From Rhodospirillales bacterium (GTDB taxonomy: Bacteria > Pseudomonadota > Alphaproteobacteria > SMXQ01), in assembly GCA_024638585.1 (NCBI GenBank), contig JAHEKA010000060.1:1-9701 (forward strand): DNA of 9,701 nt, written 5' to 3'. The translations under genes and the position numbers were made by a program. Positions 1 to 5,888 of this stretch are shown one piece after another. A model generated the notes under the pieces. That model was not told the origin of the DNA. It worked only from the letters and a program-made list of their open reading frames with translations, and searched no databases. Numbering within the stretch: position 1 is the first letter of the stretch; each line of letters opens with the position of its first letter.

Positions 1-267
1 GCTGACGTGCGCGCCTTTGTGGCTGACGCGAAGCACCGCCTCCGGCTTGGCATCGCGCCCGAAACCGATGAGAAACCGCCCATCCGCGCGCTGCTTGACG
101 CGCTTGCCGCCAAGGGTGATGTGGCTGCCCACCGGCGCACGGCCCACCACCAGGCCGCCCTGCACGAAGCTCCCCTTGAGGCTCACCGGCGGCTCCGCCG
201 CGCGCCCCGGCGCGGCACAAGCGGCGAGCAGCAGGCTCAACGCGACCACCCACACCCGGCAACGCAT
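1..267 (-). CDS. M23-family peptidase-like envelope protein, N-terminal part (runs off left edge)
   Basis: Reading the minus strand from an ATG at 267 gives 89 residues that stay open to the window edge, so the C-terminus is missing. The protein begins with a basic, hydrophobic export signal (MRCRVWVVALSLLLAAC). The LAAC fits a lipobox, with Cys17 as the possible lipidated residue; an alternative is ordinary signal-peptidase cleavage after the Ala-rich stretch near residue 25. The mature part reads as a short beta-rich domain with FVQGGLVVGRAPVGS and a DGRFLIGFGRDAKP segment. From memory of the family, this combination precedes the LytM/M23 zinc endopeptidase domain in Rhodospirillales proteins that cut peptidoglycan cross-bridges. 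The catalytic domain (HxxxD, HxH) lies outside the window, so enzymatic activity cannot be judged. The gene starts 14 bp after the xseA stop, with a GGAG very close to the ATG, and is probably cotranscribed with xseA. Confidence 0.72.
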   Translation of the reverse strand, partial: MRCRVWVVALSLLLAACAAPGRAAEPPVSLKGSFVQGGLVVGRAPVGSHITLGGKRVKQRADGRFLIGFGRDAKPEAVLRVSHKGAHVS

Positions 268-281
268 TGCTCCGCGCGCCC

Positions 282-1793
282 TCACAGAAGCGTCCCCTGT
301 CCACCGTCATCGGGCGCCTTGGGCTTGGCTTTCGCTTTGGATCGAGGCCTGGGCTTTGGTTCGGCGGTGGGCGATACCGGGGCGGGGTCCGCGGCACCGC
401 CCGCCTTGTCGCCAATGGTGGCGGGCACGGCGCCGTCCGCGAAGCCGATCTCGATCCCCATGCCGGCGCGTGTGTCCGCGGCCCGCATCAGGGCCTGGCC
501 GTCCGCACCCCGGATCACGGCGAAACCGCGGGCCAGGACGTTTTCGTAGGAATAGCTGGCAAGCAAAGCGCCCAAACGCTCGAGCCGCCTTGCGCCGTCC
601 TGCAGCACGCGCGCACCTTCGCGCCCCAACTGGCGGGCAAGACCCTCGACGCGCTCGGCGCCGCGCTCGACGGTGAGTTCCAGCGACCGCGGGCGAAGCC
701 CCGCCGCCGCCGCCGCGGTGCGGGCTTGGGCCTCGCCGATCAGCGTCCGGGCCGCGCGCTGAAGCCGCTCGCCTCGGTCATCAAGGCGCTGAGCCGCCTC
801 CTCCACCAGCCGCCCCGGCGAGCCGGCGATGCGCCAGAGCTGGCCGAGATGCCGGCGCGAGTCCTCGATCAGGCGCATCATGGCCGCGTCCAGCCGCCTG
901 GAATCGTCGGCGACCTGGGCGGCCAGCTCCATGCGCACGGGCACCGCCATCTCCGCCGCCGCCGTGGGCGTCGGCGCACGCACATCGGCGGCGAAATCGA
1001 TCAAGGTGACGTCGGTCTCGTGCCCCACGGCGGAGATCAGCGGGATCGCAGACGCCGCTGCGGCGCGCACGACCTCCTCCTCGTTGAAGGCCATCAGGTC
1101 CTCCAGGCTGCCGCCGCCGCGGGCGACGATGATCACGTCGGGTCGGGCGACAGGTCCGCCTTGGGCCATTGCGTTGAACCCGTTGATCCCGGCGGCGACT
1201 TGCCGGGCCGCGTCCTTGCCCTGGACCAGGGCGGGCCAGATCACGACATGACGTGGGAATCGGTCAGACAGGCGGTGCAGGATGTCTCGGATCACCGCGC
1301 CGGTGGGCGAGGTGACGACGCCGATGACATCGGGCAGAAAAGGCAGCGGCTGCTTGCGCGCGTCATCGAACAGGCCTTCGGCGGCAAGTTTCTTGCGCCT
1401 TTCTTCGATCAGCTTGAGGAGCGCGCCCTCGCCCGCGAGCTCCACATCCTCGATCACCACCTGGTATTTCGAGGCCGGCCCATAGGTGGTGATGCGCCCG
1501 GTGACGATGATCTCGAGCCCGTCCTCGGGCGCCACCGTGAGGCGCCCCGCCACGCCACGCCAGCACACCGCGGCGATGGCCCCGTCGGCATCCTTCAAAT
1601 CCATGTAGAGGTGGCCCGACCCCGGGCGCCTGAGGCCGGAAACCTCGCCGCGCACCCGGATGCGCGGGAAGGTGTCTTCCATGGTGCGCTTGATGGCAGC
1701 GGAAATCTCGCTGACCGAGAACACCGGCAGATTGGCAAGCGGCCCCGATCCTTCGGCAGACGGCCCGGCGTCAGGGAAAAGGGGATCGGTCAT
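282..1793 (-). CDS. xseA: Exodeoxyribonuclease VII large subunit XseA
   Basis: This 503-residue protein is the catalytic large subunit of exonuclease VII. With several XseB subunits it degrades single-stranded DNA from both ends and works in mismatch repair and recombination. An N-terminal OB-fold (about residues 22-118) contains VFSVSEISAAIK and IRVRGEVSG. The catalytic domain follows, with GVVTSPTGAVIRDI (158-171), VARGGGSLEDLMAFN (223-237) and VGHETDVTLIDFAADVRAPTP (256-276), all family hallmarks. A long helical region (about 280-410) should form the coiled coil that binds XseB. SYENVLARGFAVI (415-427) marks the C-terminal closing segment. The last 25 residues are a Pro/Lys/Arg-rich tail. 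The frame is open to a TTG at 1796, but the ATG at 1793 has AAGAGG five bases upstream and is preferred. xseB is not in the window. Length is somewhat above the E. coli protein because of the tail. Confidence 0.96.
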   Translation of the reverse strand: MTDPLFPDAGPSAEGSGPLANLPVFSVSEISAAIKRTMEDTFPRIRVRGEVSGLRRPGSGHLYMDLKDADGAIAAVCWRGVAGRLTVAPEDGLEIIVTGRITTYGPASKYQVVIEDVELAGEGALLKLIEERRKKLAAEGLFDDARKQPLPFLPDVIGVVTSPTGAVIRDILHRLSDRFPRHVVIWPALVQGKDAARQVAAGINGFNAMAQGGPVARPDVIIVARGGGSLEDLMAFNEEEVVRAAAASAIPLISAVGHETDVTLIDFAADVRAPTPTAAAEMAVPVRMELAAQVADDSRRLDAAMMRLIEDSRRHLGQLWRIAGSPGRLVEEAAQRLDDRGERLQRAARTLIGEAQARTAAAAAGLRPRSLELTVERGAERVEGLARQLGREGARVLQDGARRLERLGALLASYSYENVLARGFAVIRGADGQALMRAADTRAGMGIEIGFADGAVPATIGDKAGGAADPAPVSPTAEPKPRPRSKAKAKPKAPDDGGQGTLL

Positions 1794-1798
1794 CAAAA

Positions 1799-1804
1799 CC
1801 TCTT
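1799..1804 (-). promoter_or_regulatory. Ribosome-binding site of xseA
   Basis: AAGAGG on the minus strand lies five bases before the ATG at 1793. This spacing supports the ATG over the TTG one codon upstream, which would leave only two bases. Confidence 0.65.
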
Positions 1805-1830
1805 AAACGAACCGAATCATGGTACATAAG
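1802..1830 (+). promoter_or_regulatory. Weak possible promoter for purD
   Basis: CTTAAA (1802-1807) and CATAAG (1825-1830), 17 bp apart, are a weak match to the -35/-10 consensus (three and four of six). The placement would give a leader of roughly 33 nt before the purD start at 1870. It overlaps the candidate xseA promoter on the other strand, so the two divergent genes may compete for RNA polymerase. Confidence 0.22.
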
Positions 1831-1847
1831 CCCCCCAAACCCGCCAA
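1819..1847 (-). promoter_or_regulatory. Possible sigma-70 promoter for xseA
   Basis: On the minus strand, TTGGCG (1842-1847) and TACCAT (1819-1824) are separated by exactly 17 bp. Each matches the TTGACA/TATAAT consensus at four of six positions. Transcription would start near 1812, giving a leader of about 19 nt before the xseA ATG. It is the only good candidate I see on this strand in the gap. Found by eye; no score computed. Confidence 0.38.
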
Positions 1848-1858
1848 GGGGAATGGAC

Positions 1859-1864
1859 AGGGGG
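1859..1864 (+). promoter_or_regulatory. Ribosome-binding site of purD
   Basis: AGGGGG, five bases before the ATG at 1870, fixes the purD start there rather than at the in-frame ATG at 1819. The 17 extra residues from 1819 are unlike any PurD N-terminus. Confidence 0.7.
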
Positions 1865-1869
1865 ATTGC

Positions 1870-3138
1870 ATGAAAGTCTTGGTGATCGGCTCCGGCGGGC
1901 GCGAACACGCGCTGACCTGGGCGCTTTCGGCCTCATCGCTGGCCGACGAGGTGTACGCCGCACCCGGCAATGCCGGAATGGCGGAAGACGCCACCTGCAT
2001 CGATATCGCAGCGGAAGATTTTGACGGCATTCGCGGTTTCGCAAAGGACAACGAGGTCGGCCTGGTCGTCATCGGCCCGGAGGCACCGTTGGTGGCGGGC
2101 TTGGCCGACCCGCTGGTGGAGGATGGGATCAAGGTCTTCGGGCCGTCCGCCGCCGCCGCGCGCCTTGAAGGCTCCAAGGCCTTCACCAAGGAAGTGTGCG
2201 ACAGCAAAGCCATCCCCACCGCGTCCTACGGCCATTTCACCGAGGTTGCTCCGGCGCTCGACCACCTTAAAAAGGTCGGCGCGCCCATCGTCGTGAAGGC
2301 CGATGGGCTGGCCGCCGGCAAGGGCGTGATCATGGCGGAATCCGTGGGCGACGCCGAAGCCGCGGTGCGCGACATGCTAGAGGGCAACCGTTTCGGCGCG
2401 GCCGGCGCCGAAGTGGTGATCGAGGAATGGCTGGGCGGCGAGGAGGCGAGCTTCTTCGCCCTGGTCGACGGGGAGACCGCCCTGCCGCTGGCCTCGGCCC
2501 AGGACCACAAGCGCGTCGGCGACGGCGACACCGGACCCAACACCGGCGGCATGGGGGCCTATTCGCCGGCGCCGATCGTCACTGAGGCGCTCACCGGGCG
2601 TATCATGGACACCATCATTCAACCCACCGTCCGCACCATGGCGGAGATGGGCTGCCCCTTTAAGGGCGTGCTCTTTGCCGGACTGATGATCGAGGACGGG
2701 AACCCGAAGCTTCTGGAATACAACGTGCGCTTCGGTGATCCCGAATGCCAGGTGCTGATGATGCGCCTGATGTCCGACCTGCTGCCGGCCCTGCTGGCGG
2801 TCCATGACGGCGGGCTCAAGAATTTCGACCTGCGCTGGCACGCGGACGCCGCGTTGACGGTGGCGATGGCCACCAAAGGCTATCCCGGCGCATATGAAAA
2901 TGGCAGTGAGATCAAGGGGGTAGAGGCCGCCAACGCGCTACCCGGCGTCAAGGTGTTCCATGCCGGCACCGCGCGCGAGGGCGACAAACTGATCGCCACC
3001 GGCGGGCGGGTGCTGAACGTCACGGCGCTGGCGCCGACGATCCGGCAAGCCCAAGCCCGCGCCTATGAAGCGGTCGACACCATCGACTGGCCCAACGGCT
3101 TCTGCCGCCGCGATATCGGCTTCCGCGCCGTGGAGTGA
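1870..3138 (+). CDS. purD: Phosphoribosylamine-glycine ligase (GAR synthetase) PurD
   Basis: This 422-residue cytoplasmic enzyme joins phosphoribosylamine and glycine using ATP to make glycinamide ribonucleotide, the second step of de novo purine synthesis. It opens with the N-domain MKVLVIGSGGREHAL and APGNAGMA (31-38). The ATP-grasp fold follows: IVVKADGLAAGKGVIMA (140-156), VVIEEWLGGEEASFF (182-196) and AQDHKRVGDGDTGPNTGGMGAYSP (210-233). The metal-binding GARS signature RFGDPECQ is at 287-294. The C-terminal domain contains VAMATKGYPG (331-340) and ends FCRRDIGFRAVE. Length matches the family (E. coli about 429), and no key motif is missing. The start at 1870 has a strong ribosome-binding site and places the signature MKVLVIGSGG at the N-terminus. 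The gene stands alone on its strand: xseA diverges upstream and tadA converges downstream. Confidence 0.97.
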   Translation: MKVLVIGSGGREHALTWALSASSLADEVYAAPGNAGMAEDATCIDIAAEDFDGIRGFAKDNEVGLVVIGPEAPLVAGLADPLVEDGIKVFGPSAAAARLEGSKAFTKEVCDSKAIPTASYGHFTEVAPALDHLKKVGAPIVVKADGLAAGKGVIMAESVGDAEAAVRDMLEGNRFGAAGAEVVIEEWLGGEEASFFALVDGETALPLASAQDHKRVGDGDTGPNTGGMGAYSPAPIVTEALTGRIMDTIIQPTVRTMAEMGCPFKGVLFAGLMIEDGNPKLLEYNVRFGDPECQVLMMRLMSDLLPALLAVHDGGLKNFDLRWHADAALTVAMATKGYPGAYENGSEIKGVEAANALPGVKVFHAGTAREGDKLIATGGRVLNVTALAPTIRQAQARAYEAVDTIDWPNGFCRRDIGFRAVE

Positions 3139-3183
3139 GCCCGACGGCGGGCGTCCCGTTTGAAGCGAATCACCGCCTCGCTT
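3139..3183. terminator. Weak hairpins between the convergent purD and tadA genes
   Basis: Directly after the purD stop is GCCCG-acgg-CGGGC (3139-3152), a five-base GC stem with a four-base loop, followed by a poor T run (gtcccgttt). A second inverted repeat, AAGCGA (3163-3168) with TCGCTT (3178-3183) and a nine-base loop, overlaps the end of tadA. Either could slow transcription from one side, but neither has a convincing U-tract. Confidence 0.28.
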
Positions 3184-3637
3184 TGAAGAACGCCTTCAGC
3201 AATTCGCCGCATTCGCGCTCACGTAGGGCCCCGATGACCTCGGGCGCGTGGTGGCAGGTGGGTTGGGTGAAGATGCGCGGGCCGTGCTCGACGCCGCCGC
3301 CCTTGGGATCGGGGGCGCCGAAATAAAGGCGCCGGATGCGGGCAAAGGCGATCGCCTGGGCGCACATCGGGCAGGGCTCCAGCGTCACATAGAGATCGCA
3401 ATCGGCGAGGCGCGCGGCGCCCAGCTTTTTCCCCGCCGCGCGCAGGGCCAGAAGCTCCGCATGGGCCGTCGGGTCGCTGTGGGCCACCACCAGATTGTGC
3501 CGGCGGGCCAGGATCTCACCGCTCTTGCCATCCACCACCACCGCCCCCACCGGCACCTCGCCACGCCCGGCGGCGCGCCGCGCGGTGGCCAGGGCCACGG
3601 CCATGGGATCGGGGGTTCTTGGTTGGCGCGTCGTCAT
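3170..3637 (-). CDS. tadA: tRNA adenosine(34) deaminase TadA
   Basis: This 155-residue zinc enzyme of the cytidine/deoxycytidylate deaminase fold converts A34 to inosine in the wobble position of tRNA-Arg(ACG), and is usually essential. GEVPVGAVVVDG (26-37) is the usual N-terminal strand. DPTAHAELLALR (55-66) carries the zinc ligand His59 and proton-shuttling Glu61. LEPCPMCAQAI (87-97) carries zinc ligands Cys89 and Cys92. FGAPDPKGGGVEHG (106-119) fits the TadA type rather than guanine or cytosine deaminases. The ATG at 3637 leaves an 11-residue lead before the conserved helix, similar to E. coli TadA. The frame is open further upstream, but that part is unlike the family and runs into the divergent gene. 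No clear ribosome-binding site is seen, and an ATG at 3604 is a less likely alternative. All catalytic residues are present. Confidence 0.95.
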   Translation of the reverse strand: MTTRQPRTPDPMAVALATARRAAGRGEVPVGAVVVDGKSGEILARRHNLVVAHSDPTAHAELLALRAAGKKLGAARLADCDLYVTLEPCPMCAQAIAFARIRRLYFGAPDPKGGGVEHGPRIFTQPTCHHAPEVIGALRERECGELLKAFFKARR

Positions 3638-3695
3638 CGGACGAGAGTGGCCAACCGGCGCGCCCACGGCAAGGAAAATGCCCAAGATTTGCCCT

Positions 3696-3705
3696 CCCTT
3701 AAGGG
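3696..3705. repeat. 10-bp perfect palindrome in the tadA/C26 hydrolase divergent gap
   Basis: CCCTTAAGGG is a perfect palindrome in the 92-bp gap between two divergent genes, 24 bp before the start of the hydrolase gene. An overlapping repeat GCCCT (3691-3695) with AGGGC (3702-3706) widens the symmetry. It could be an operator half-site pair or chance in GC-rich DNA. Confidence 0.35.
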
Positions 3706-3712
3706 CGCCAAG

Positions 3713-3726
3713 GGCACTAAAGTGCC
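3713..3726 (+). repeat. Inverted repeat just before the C26 hydrolase start codon
   Basis: GGCACT-aa-AGTGCC is a six-base inverted repeat ending three bases before the ATG at 3730. In RNA it could form a small tight hairpin where the ribosome-binding site should be. No good Shine-Dalgarno sequence is visible at normal spacing. The symmetry may instead be a protein-binding site on DNA. Confidence 0.4.
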
Positions 3727-3729
3727 GCC

Positions 3730-4464
3730 ATGACCGATTCGCAGCCACGCCCCATCATCGGCCTGACCCCGGACCGGGAGGACGCAGGCGCCTTCGGCTA
3801 TTCCAAGTTCCCCTTCTATGCGCTCAGGGAGAACTACGCGACCTCCATCGCCCGGGCCGGCGGCCTGCCCTTCGCCCTGCCGCTGGAGGTCGACCTGATC
3901 CCGGAGATCCTGGAGCGCATCGACGGTCTGGTGCTGACCGGAGGGGCGTTCGACGTCGACCCCGCCCTGTTCGGCGAGCCCACGCGCCACGAGACCGTCA
4001 CCGTCAAGCCCGCGCGCACCGGGTTCGAGATGGCCATCACCCAGGCGGCCCTGGAGGCGGACATGCCGGTCCTCGGCATCTGCGGCGGCGAGCAGTTGTT
4101 GAACGTGGCGCTGGGCGGTACCCTGATCCAGCACATCCCCGACAGCATCGAAGACGCCCTCGCACATGAGCAACCCAACCCCAGGGACGAGCCCGGCCAT
4201 GAGGTTGCCATCGTGCCCGGCACCCGGCTGCACGAGATCGTCGGCGTCGACACCATGGCCGTCAATTCGGCCCATCACCAGGCGGTGCGGGAGGCGGGGC
4301 CGGGCCTCACCATCAACGCCATTGCGCCGGACGGGGTAATCGAGGGGATCGAGGATGCGAGCCGCCGCTTTTGCATCGGCGTCGAATGGCATCCGGAGTT
4401 CGAGTTGTCGGACGGCGACAGCCGCATCCTGCGCGCCCTGATCGCCGCCGCCGGGGCGGCCTGA
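3730..4464 (+). CDS. Class I glutamine amidotransferase-like hydrolase (peptidase C26, gamma-glutamyl-GABA hydrolase/PuuD-like)
   Basis: This 244-residue cytoplasmic protein belongs to the C26 branch of class I amidotransferases, stand-alone enzymes that cleave gamma-glutamyl amides. PuuD, the best-known member, splits gamma-glutamyl-GABA in putrescine breakdown. RPIIGLTPD opens the fold and YALRENYATSIARAGG (30-45) is typical of the family. DGLVLTGGAFDVDPALFGEP (65-84) supplies the oxyanion-loop region. VLGICGGEQLLNVALGGTL (114-132) holds nucleophile Cys118. HHQAV (182-186) is the usual mid-domain His motif. VEWHPEF (218-224) supplies His221 and Glu223, completing the triad. After the Cys the protein has Gly-Gly-Glu where PuuD-like proteins often have Arg-Gly, so the substrate may differ. 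No other putrescine-utilisation gene is nearby. It ends one base before the RluB-type gene and is probably cotranscribed with it. Family confident, substrate unknown. Confidence 0.88.
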   Translation: MTDSQPRPIIGLTPDREDAGAFGYSKFPFYALRENYATSIARAGGLPFALPLEVDLIPEILERIDGLVLTGGAFDVDPALFGEPTRHETVTVKPARTGFEMAITQAALEADMPVLGICGGEQLLNVALGGTLIQHIPDSIEDALAHEQPNPRDEPGHEVAIVPGTRLHEIVGVDTMAVNSAHHQAVREAGPGLTINAIAPDGVIEGIEDASRRFCIGVEWHPEFELSDGDSRILRALIAAAGAA

Positions 4465-4465
4465 C

Positions 4466-5329
4466 ATGGCCGGAGACCCGACACGGACCGGCGAACGCAT
4501 CGCCCGGCGCATCGCCCGGGCCGGCGTCTGTTCCAGGCGCGACGCGGAGAAACTGATCGAAGCCGGGCGCGTGGCCGTTAACGGGACCCGCATTTCGTCG
4601 CCCGCCCTCAACGTCGGGCCCGGCGACGCCGTCACCATCGACGGCACGCCCCTTCCCGCCGCCGAACCGGTGCGCCTGTGGCGCCATCACAAGCAGCGCG
4701 GCCGCATCACCGCCGCCCGCGACCCCCGGGGCCGGCCGACCGTGTTCAGCGATCTGCCCGACGACATGCCCCGGACCATCGCCATCGGGCGCCTCGATTA
4801 CAACACCGAGGGGCTGATCTTATTGACCAATGACGGGGCGCTGGCCCGCACGCTGGAACTGCCCGCCACCGGCTGGGTGCGGCGCTACCGGGTGCGAGTC
4901 CATGGCCGGGTCGAGGAGCAGGCGCTGGCGGCGCTGGCCAAGGGGACCACGGTCGAAGGCGTGCGCTACGGGCCGGTCCAGGCGGGCCTGGAACGCAGGA
5001 CCGGGACCAATGCCTGGCTGCGCGTCGCCCTGACCGAGGGCAAGAACCGGGAAATCCGCAAGTTAATGAACCATCTGGGGCTGGACGTCACGCGGTTGAT
5101 CCGCGTCTCCTTCGGGCCGTTCCAGCTCGGCAGGTTACAGCCCGGCGCTTGCGAAGAGGTTCCGGCCAAGTCGCTGCAAGAGCAGCTGGGCAGACTGCTG
5201 CCCAAATCCGCGGCCCTGCCCCGGCCCGAAGCCCCAAAAGCCAACAAAGGCAGGGCGGTGAAAAAAGCGAAACCGACCAAGCCGCCTCGCGGCAAACCGC
5301 GCCATGCGCGTCATCGCCGGCCGACATAA
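4466..5329 (+). CDS. rluB: RluB/RsuA-family rRNA pseudouridine synthase
   Basis: This 287-residue protein isomerises a uridine in rRNA to pseudouridine. The closest type is RluB, which acts on 23S rRNA U2605 (E. coli numbering). An S4 RNA-binding domain (about 9-60) carries ARAGVCSRRDAEKLIEAGRVAVNG. The catalytic domain has DPRGRPTVFSDLP (86-98), then GRLDYNTEGLILLTNDG (108-124) with catalytic Asp111. LTEGKNREIRKLMNHLGLDVTRLIRV (189-214) is the family's closing motif. The segment usually reading His-Lys-Pro is HKQRG (75-79), so the proline is replaced. From about 247 the protein ends in a Lys/Arg/Pro-rich tail that looks disordered and may bind RNA. The ATG follows the previous stop by one base, suggesting coupled translation, and the 3' end overlaps rsmD by 26 bp. 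RluE, RluF or RsuA specificity is less likely but not excluded. Confidence 0.9.
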   Translation: MAGDPTRTGERIARRIARAGVCSRRDAEKLIEAGRVAVNGTRISSPALNVGPGDAVTIDGTPLPAAEPVRLWRHHKQRGRITAARDPRGRPTVFSDLPDDMPRTIAIGRLDYNTEGLILLTNDGALARTLELPATGWVRRYRVRVHGRVEEQALAALAKGTTVEGVRYGPVQAGLERRTGTNAWLRVALTEGKNREIRKLMNHLGLDVTRLIRVSFGPFQLGRLQPGACEEVPAKSLQEQLGRLLPKSAALPRPEAPKANKGRAVKKAKPTKPPRGKPRHARHRRPT

Positions 5330-5876
5330 GGGCCGTACCCTGGCCGCGCCCAAGGGCCGCAAGACGCGACCCACCGCGGCCCGCGCGCGCGAAGGCCTGT
5401 TCAATATCCTGGCCCATGGCGGGTTTGGAACGGACGGCGGGTCTGTCCTTGCCGGGGCGGACGTGCTGGAGGCGTTCGCGGGTTCCGGCGCCTTCTCCTT
5501 CGAGGCGCTGTCGCGCGGCGCGCGATCGGCGACGCTCCTGGACCTGGACCCACTCGCGGTGGACACCGCCCGGGACAACGCCGCCAGTCTGGGCGAGAAA
5601 GAAACCACCCGGATCCTGCGCATGGACGCGACCCGGCCCCGGGCCGGGCGGGTCGCCCACACGCTCGTTTTCCTGGATCCACCCTACGGCTCGAAGCTCG
5701 GCGCCAAGGCGCTGCAGGCGCTGGCGGCCAAGGGCTGGATCGCCCCCGGCGCCCTGGTGATCGCCGAGGTCGCGGCGGACGAAACCTTCGCAACGCCCTC
5801 CGGCTTCGAAGTCGTGCAGACGCGCTGCTTCGGCGCGGCGCGCTTCGTCCTCATGCGGTTCCAGGCAGACGGCTGA
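5304..5876 (+). CDS. rsmD: 16S rRNA (guanine(966)-N2)-methyltransferase RsmD
   Basis: This 190-residue SAM-dependent methyltransferase modifies G966 of 16S rRNA during 30S assembly. The N-terminus MRVIAGRHKGRTL and RPTAARAREGLFNIL (22-36) are family hallmarks. The SAM-binding motif I is DVLEAFAGSGAFSFEALSRGA (53-73), where many homologues have LDLFAGSG; here Glu takes the Asp place. DPPYG (125-129) is the catalytic N-methyltransferase motif IV. The length is typical. The ATG lies inside the end of the preceding pseudouridine synthase gene in another frame (26-bp overlap) with no separate ribosome-binding site seen, so translation is probably coupled. The pairing of an rRNA pseudouridine synthase with rsmD is coherent, as both modify ribosomal RNA. 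mutL ends 12 bp downstream on the opposite strand. Confidence 0.95.
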   Translation: MRVIAGRHKGRTLAAPKGRKTRPTAARAREGLFNILAHGGFGTDGGSVLAGADVLEAFAGSGAFSFEALSRGARSATLLDLDPLAVDTARDNAASLGEKETTRILRMDATRPRAGRVAHTLVFLDPPYGSKLGAKALQALAAKGWIAPGALVIAEVAADETFATPSGFEVVQTRCFGAARFVLMRFQADG

Positions 5877-5888
5877 TTGGGCCGCGCC

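Noticed and set aside
267..1829. A plus-strand frame open for 520 codons opposite xseA
   Set aside because: It is the antisense shadow of xseA: low-complexity composition, no family motif and no ribosome-binding site seen.
1819..1869. An upstream ATG giving PurD 17 extra residues
   Set aside because: PurD proteins begin at MKVLVIGSGG. The ATG at 1870 has AGGGGG at the right distance, and the earlier ATG overlaps the promoter region.
3638..3748. Longer tadA reading frame reaching into the divergent hydrolase gene
   Set aside because: The additional residues do not look like a TadA N-terminus and would overlap the start of a well-supported gene.
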